Source: JBDSTZ01 sp039927975
Lineage (GTDB): Bacteria > Pseudomonadota > Gammaproteobacteria > Burkholderiales > Burkholderiaceae_D
Direction of reading: 5' to 3'
DNA length: 28,013 bases
Assembly: GCA_039927975.1 (NCBI GenBank)
Contig: JBDSTZ010000597.1
Location: 1-28,013 of the forward strand
The position numbers and the translations under genes are program-made. Shown piece by piece: positions 23,932 through 28,013 of this stretch (positions are counted from its first letter, which is position 1; the number at the start of each line of letters is the position of its first letter). A model generated the notes under the pieces. It worked only from the letters and a program-made list of their open reading frames with translations. It searched no databases and was not told the DNA's origin.

Positions 23932-26900
23932 ATGCCACGGCTTACCATCATCGCCCTCGCGGCGATGTTTGCACTTGGCGCGCCGGTTTTCGCCGCCGAG
24001 ACCGGGGCGGCCCTGGCCGCCACTGCGGGCCTGCGCCCGAACCTCGAAGGCCAGATGGACCAGCCCTTGCGCTACCGTCCGGACGGCGAGGACTTCGTCA
24101 TCGAAAATGGCGCTGAATTCTTTAACCGCTCCCTCTACGGCGGCAACACGGCGTTTCGCGTCGACGGCGGCGACAAGCCCGAATTCCTGATGTACCTGCC
24201 CGGCCGGGGCGGCAATTTGCGCCTCGGTGTGCGCACCAGTGGCGGCGCGATCTGGCTGCACACGGCGGCGGCCATCACCAGCCGCTATCGGCCGGGCGAG
24301 CTGCTGTACGAGATTCGCGATCCGCGCTTCGGCAAGGATGCCGTGATCCGGCTCGAGGTGCTGGCCTACAACCGCACCGAGGGACTGGTGCTCAAGGCGC
24401 AGGGCAGCGCGCTGCCGGCCGGCGCCGAACTGTTCTGGGCCTATGGCGGCGTGAACGGCAAACGCGGCACGCGCGATGGCGACATCGGCACCGAAAAAGT
24501 CCCCATCAGCGAGTACTTCCAGTTTGCCCCGGCGCTGGCGGACGACAATGCGATCGCGCTGGCGGCCGACGGCTTCAGCCTGACGGGCAAGCCCGGCACA
24601 ATCGCCGGCGTGGTGCCGGCCGGCGCGGTCCAGTCGGTGGCGCCGGGCGCGCTGTGGAACGACCCGCAAGGCATGCTCGCGAGCCAAACCAAGTCCGCCG
24701 CGAGCCCTGTCGTGGTGGGCCGGGTCGCGCTGCGCGAAGGTCAGCCCTTGTACCTGTCGCTGCAGCGCACCGCGCTGGCGCAGAAGCCTGCGGCCGATCT
24801 GGATGTCTACAAGGATGTCACCACCGTCAAAAAACCGATCGCCGAAGCTCGCGCCCCAGCGCCATTGCTGGCGACGTTTGCCCAGGCTGAGATCGCGCAC
24901 GAATTCGAGGCTGCGCGGGCGGCCGCCGCCGGCTTGCGCACGCGGGTCAGCATCGACACGCCCGACCCCTATCTGAACGCCGCAATGGGCGCGCTCAATG
25001 TGGTGGGCGACGCGCTGTGGGACGAGCAGGCCCAGGCCATCATGCACGGCTCGATCGCATGGCGCACCAAGCTGCTCGGCTGGCGCGGACCATACGCGCT
25101 CGACGCGCTGGGCTGGCACGACCGCGCGCGCGCCAACATCGGCACCTGGATTCCGCGCCAGAATACCGAACCGACCGGTGCGATTCCGCCGGCCGACGAG
25201 AGCGCCAACCTGGCCCGCAACGAGCCGGGTCTGCACTCGAACGGCGACATCTCGAACTCGCATTACGACATGAACATGGTGTTCATCGATGCGCTGTTGC
25301 GGCACCTGCTGTGGACCGGCGACAGGCAGTATGCCAAGCAGGTCTGGCCGGTGCTCGAACGCCACCTGGCGTGGGAAAAACGCCTGTTCCGGCGCGAGTA
25401 CGGCGCCGACAAGCTGCCGCTGTATGAAGCCTACGCAGCGATCTGGGCCAGCGACGATTTGTACTACAACGGCGGCGGCACCAGTTACGCCTCGGCCTAC
25501 AATCTGTACGCGAACCAGATGGCGGCGCGGCTGGCGCCGCTGGCCGGCAAGGACCCTGCGCCCTACGCGCGCGAAGCGGCGCTGATCGCGAAAGGTCTTG
25601 AGCGCCACCTGTGGATGCCCGAGCGTGGCGCCTTTGCCGAATACAAGGACCTGCTCGGCGGCCAGCTGCTGCATCCGGACTACGCGCTGTGGAGTTTTTA
25701 TCACACCATCGATGAGGGCGGCGCCAGTGCGCGCCAGGCCTGGGCGATGGGCAATGCGCTGGCGCGCGACTTCAAGGCCATTCCGGTGCGTGGCGCAGGG
25801 GTGCCGGCGGACCGCGCGTACCGGGTGTATTCCGAGACACGCTGGATGCCGTACACATGGTCGATCAACAACGTGGTCGGTGACGAGAACATGCACACCG
25901 CGCTGGCGCTGTGGCAGGCCGGCCATGCCGAGCAGGCTTTTACGCTTGCCAAGGGTGCGCTGCTGGCCAATATGTTCATGGGTATCTCCCCCGGTAACGT
26001 TGGCACGATGACGCTGTTCGATGCCTATCGCCGCGAGTCGCAGCGCGACTTTGGCGATGGCGCCGGCGTCATGTCGCGCGCGTTCGTGGAAGGGCTGTTC
26101 GGCATTCGTCCCGATGCGTTGGCCGGTGTGCTGACCGTCAGCCCCGGTTTTCCAGCGGAGTGGCAGCACGCCAGCATCAAGCATCCTGACTTGAATGTAG
26201 CGATGCGGCGCACCGGTTTGCAGGAAGCGTGGGAGATTGGCCTTGCGACGCCGCGCTTCAAGCAAGTGGAGTTGCGGCTGCCCGCCGCGTATGAGCGTGT
26301 GGCTGCGGTCACGCTCAACGGCAAGCCGCTGGCGTGGCGTGCCGAGCGCGATGCGGTGGGGCGCCCGCTGCTGCTGGTACGCGCGCCGCTCACCGGCAAC
26401 GCGGCCGTGCGGATTACCTGGGCAGGCAATCCGATCAAGCCTGTGGTCAAGCGCGGCTCGGGTGAATTCGTTCGGGTGTCGCAAGGAGACTTCGACTGGT
26501 GGGTGCAGGCAGAAAAGGCGCCGGCACCTGCAGCCCCGCTAGAGAAGGCTTTCGACTGGAGCGTGCCGTTGACAAGCGGCCGGCGCGAGACGATCGCGCT
26601 GACGCCGTATTTCAACGACCGCGTGGGCGAGATTTTCAAGCTCGGCAAATACCGTTCGCCACGTTCACCCCATGTTTCGCTGGCGCTGCCGGCACAAGGC
26701 ATCGGTGCCTGGGCGGGGCATGTGAACCATATGGCGACGATCGACGACAGTGGCTTGCGTCGGCAGGCTGCGGCCAACGGCGATCGTCTGCGCATGCCGA
26801 ACGGGGTGGAATTTGCCACGCCGGGAGCGGGGCAGGCGGCGAATATCGTGTTCACCTCGCAGTGGGACAATTATCCGCGCGAGTCGGCGATTCCGCTCGG

Positions 26901-27306
26901 TGGCAAGGCTAGTCGCGCCTACTTGCTGATGGCCGGTTCGACCAACCACATGCAAAGCCGGATCGACAATGGCGAGGTGGTGGTGGCGTATGCGGACGGC
27001 AGCAGCGCCAGGCTGGCGTTGCATAATCCGACCACATGGTGGCCGATCGAGCAGGATTACTTCATCGATGATTACCAGTTTCCGCTGGCCGGGGCGCTGC
27101 CGCCACGGGTCGATTTGAAGACGGGTGCGGTGCGGCTGCTCGACGCGCAGGGCTTCAAGGGCAAGGGGAAGGCGGTCGATGGGGGCGCGGCCACGGTGCT
27201 GTCGCTGGCGCTCGATCCATCGAAGTCACTCAAGTCGCTGACGGTGCGCACGCTGGCCAATGACGTGGTAATCGGGTTGATGGGGGTAACGCTGGAGCGG
27301 CCTTGA
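23932..27306 (+). CDS. large secreted DUF4450-like protein, probable glycoside hydrolase
   Basis: A 1124-residue exported protein; signal peptide MPRLTIIALAAMFALGAPVFA. It has an N-terminal beta-rich part (about 30-330) and a central helical barrel-like part (about 340-750). The barrel contains SIAWRTKLLGWRGPYALDALGWHDRA, NGDISNSHYDMNMVFIDALLRHLLWTG and WMPYTWSINNVVGDENMHTALALWQAG. This pattern is that of six-hairpin (alpha/alpha)6 glycosidases. Candidate acids lie in LHPDYALWSFYHTIDEGG and VVGDENMH, but I cannot assign them. The C-terminal region (about 860-1120) is again beta-rich. I associate the layout with the DUF4450 group, known from polysaccharide-utilisation loci, from memory only. 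It follows the binding-protein gene by 12 bases, so it is probably co-transcribed with the importer. A role in releasing the imported sugar from plant polysaccharide is likely; the linkage is unknown. Confidence 0.65.
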   Translation: MPRLTIIALAAMFALGAPVFAAETGAALAATAGLRPNLEGQMDQPLRYRPDGEDFVIENGAEFFNRSLYGGNTAFRVDGGDKPEFLMYLPGRGGNLRLGVRTSGGAIWLHTAAAITSRYRPGELLYEIRDPRFGKDAVIRLEVLAYNRTEGLVLKAQGSALPAGAELFWAYGGVNGKRGTRDGDIGTEKVPISEYFQFAPALADDNAIALAADGFSLTGKPGTIAGVVPAGAVQSVAPGALWNDPQGMLASQTKSAASPVVVGRVALREGQPLYLSLQRTALAQKPAADLDVYKDVTTVKKPIAEARAPAPLLATFAQAEIAHEFEAARAAAAGLRTRVSIDTPDPYLNAAMGALNVVGDALWDEQAQAIMHGSIAWRTKLLGWRGPYALDALGWHDRARANIGTWIPRQNTEPTGAIPPADESANLARNEPGLHSNGDISNSHYDMNMVFIDALLRHLLWTGDRQYAKQVWPVLERHLAWEKRLFRREYGADKLPLYEAYAAIWASDDLYYNGGGTSYASAYNLYANQMAARLAPLAGKDPAPYAREAALIAKGLERHLWMPERGAFAEYKDLLGGQLLHPDYALWSFYHTIDEGGASARQAWAMGNALARDFKAIPVRGAGVPADRAYRVYSETRWMPYTWSINNVVGDENMHTALALWQAGHAEQAFTLAKGALLANMFMGISPGNVGTMTLFDAYRRESQRDFGDGAGVMSRAFVEGLFGIRPDALAGVLTVSPGFPAEWQHASIKHPDLNVAMRRTGLQEAWEIGLATPRFKQVELRLPAAYERVAAVTLNGKPLAWRAERDAVGRPLLLVRAPLTGNAAVRITWAGNPIKPVVKRGSGEFVRVSQGDFDWWVQAEKAPAPAAPLEKAFDWSVPLTSGRRETIALTPYFNDRVGEIFKLGKYRSPRSPHVSLALPAQGIGAWAGHVNHMATIDDSGLRRQAAANGDRLRMPNGVEFATPGAGQAANIVFTSQWDNYPRESAIPLGGKASRAYLLMAGSTNHMQSRIDNGEVVVAYADGSSARLALHNPTTWWPIEQDYFIDDYQFPLAGALPPRVDLKTGAVRLLDAQGFKGKGKAVDGGAATVLSLALDPSKSLKSLTVRTLANDVVIGLMGVTLERP

Positions 27307-27313
27307 AGGGAAT

Positions 27314-27348
27314 GAGGGAGGCTGACGCTGACAGCGCTCGCCTCCCTC
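27314..27348. terminator. stem-loop ending the operon, possibly bidirectional
   Basis: GAGGGAGGC (27314-27322) pairs perfectly with GCCTCCCTC (27340-27348). An inner CGCT/AGCG stem with a GAC loop extends the structure across a small internal loop. It starts 8 bases after the stop at 27306 and lies between convergent genes. There is no T-run, so termination may need Rho or reflect the structure itself. Confidence 0.5.
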
Positions 27349-27360
27349 TCCGTCGCACCG

Positions 27361-27424
27361 GCGCAGGCGGGTGCCTATGGCATATCGATTGCGACGTGGC
27401 ATAGGTTCCCGCCTGCGCGGGAAC
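27361..27424. repeat. REP-like doublet between convergent genes (copies 3a and 3b)
   Basis: GCGCAGGCGGGTGCCTATG (27361-27379) and CATAGGTTCCCGCCTGCGC (27400-27418) are inverted copies matching at 17 of 19 positions, 20 bases apart. The second contains its own perfect hairpin, GTTCCCGC/GCGGGAAC (27405-27424). This paired inverted arrangement resembles the BIME doublets formed by REP units elsewhere. Confidence 0.75.
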
Positions 27425-27489
27425 GACGGAATTTACAGCACACGATGCGGTCGGCAGCCTACGACGCGGACCACAACGCACGACGTTGA

Positions 27490-28013
27490 CTACAGCATAT
27501 CAAGCGCATCGTACGACACGGCTGGACTCAAATACGTCGTCCCGCTCGACCCCGATATCACGTTGATCGTCATCGTGTTGGTCCCGACGACAAACGCGCT
27601 GGCCGGCACCGCGTAGGTGTACAGCGCGTTGTTGCCACGGTATGAACCGATGGTGATGCTGCGCGACGAAGGCTGGCTCGACGCCGCCGGCGCCGCCGAA
27701 GTCCAGTTGTTGATCTGGATCTGCGGCCGTCCACCGGAGATCGCCGCCGTGATCCCGATGCGCACCGTGTGGTTGGCCACTTGCGCCGACGTCAGGTTGA
27801 AGGTCACCTTGGTCGGGCTGTTCACATCCTTCCACTGCGCCGCCGGGAAGCTGTTGGTGGCGCCGCCGACCGCGAAGGTGACTGGCCCCCATGACGGATT
27901 GCGCGAATCGGACGGGTGGCGCACCGCAAAGGTCTGGCCGCTCTTGAGTTCTTTCGGCGTGCCGTCCCAGCCGCCGATGCGCCACACCGGCGTGGCCGCG
28001 CCGGGATCGTTGT
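27490..28013 (-). CDS. rhamnogalacturonan lyase, PL4 family, C-terminal domain (5' partial)
   Basis: The last 173 or so residues of a minus-strand gene whose start lies beyond the right edge; the frame is open through 28013 and reads NDPGAATPVWRIGGWDGTP at the edge. PVWRIGGWDGTP, HPSDSRNPSWGPVTFAVG and the beta-rich remainder (VTFNLTSAQVANHTVRIGI, GGRPQIQINNW, YAVPASAFVVGTNTMTINV) match the third, carbohydrate-binding-like domain of PL4 rhamnogalacturonan endolyases. These cleave rhamnosyl-galacturonic bonds in rhamnogalacturonan I. The catalytic N-terminal domain is outside the window, so activity cannot be checked. It converges on the DUF4450-like gene. Confidence 0.82.
   Translation of the reverse strand, partial: NDPGAATPVWRIGGWDGTPKELKSGQTFAVRHPSDSRNPSWGPVTFAVGGATNSFPAAQWKDVNSPTKVTFNLTSAQVANHTVRIGITAAISGGRPQIQINNWTSAAPAASSQPSSRSITIGSYRGNNALYTYAVPASAFVVGTNTMTINVISGSSGTTYLSPAVSYDALDML

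Noticed and set aside
21844..26484. A minus-strand open frame of about 1546 codons
   Set aside because: It lies opposite the ABC and DUF4450-like genes, whose products have clear family motifs or signal peptides. Its translation is compositionally biased with no recognisable domain, a known effect of GC-rich third positions.
1..28013. tRNA, rRNA, CRISPR array, insertion sequence or prophage genes
   Set aside because: No cloverleaf, rRNA-like stretch, regularly spaced direct repeats, transposase or integrase was seen on either strand. The only repeats are the REP-like palindromes and the 7140-7220 structure.

Overview
The window is GC-rich, tightly packed bacterial DNA with short intercistronic gaps, many ATGA/GTGA start-stop overlaps and dispersed REP-like palindromes. 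Gene types and composition fit a betaproteobacterium of the Oxalobacteraceae (Massilia/Duganella/Telluria-like). That placement is an inference from style and content; no marker gene is present.

Layout. (1) 1-7140: the 3' part of a GH29 alpha-L-fucosidase gene, an MFS transporter, and a very large secreted enzyme that joins a GH43-like propeller to a GH35 beta-galactosidase. (2) 7493-10275: a two-gene signalling unit, a double-domain KaiC-like ATPase translationally overlapped with a soluble histidine kinase. It looks unrelated to the sugar genes. (3) 10627-20240: a catabolic operon of ten genes. In order these are an LgoD-like L-galactonate 5-dehydrogenase, a short UxaB-like reductase, a KdgK kinase, an LgoR-like GntR/FCD regulator, a split UxaA-type dehydratase (SAF subunit plus large subunit), an aldo/keto reductase, an amidohydrolase-type lactonase, a RhaM-family mutarotase, an SDR dehydrogenase and an FAH-family diketo-acid hydrolase. 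(4) 20331-23919: a ribose-type (CUT2) ABC sugar importer. (5) 23932-27306: a large secreted DUF4450-like protein with a probable alpha/alpha-barrel core, probably a glycoside hydrolase. (6) 27490-28013, minus strand: the C-terminal CBM-like domain of a PL4 rhamnogalacturonan lyase that converges on the cluster.

How the genes fit together. L-fucose is 6-deoxy-L-galactose, so the aldo/keto reductase and lactonase can plausibly turn either sugar into its aldonate. From there the operon appears to encode two exits. In the first (L-fucose type), the UxaA-type dehydratase, SDR and FAH hydrolase would give pyruvate plus L-lactate (L-glycerate if the substrate is L-galactonate). In the second (L-galactonate type), the LgoD-like enzyme makes D-tagaturonate, the UxaB-like enzyme D-altronate, the same dehydratase KDG, and KdgK makes KDPG for the Entner-Doudoroff aldolase, which is not in this window. 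No enolase-superfamily L-fuconate dehydratase is present. D-altronate, L-galactonate and L-fuconate share the C2-C4 configuration, so one UxaA-type enzyme serving both exits is chemically reasonable.

The secreted fucosidase, GH43/GH35 fusion, DUF4450 protein and PL4 lyase suggest the sugars come from plant cell-wall polymers, such as rhamnogalacturonan or fucosylated/L-galactosylated side chains. The exact polymer cannot be read from sequence alone. REP-like palindromes lie at 10352, 20271 and 27361-27424. An AT-rich island at 10518-10552 is the best candidate for the main catabolic promoter/operator.
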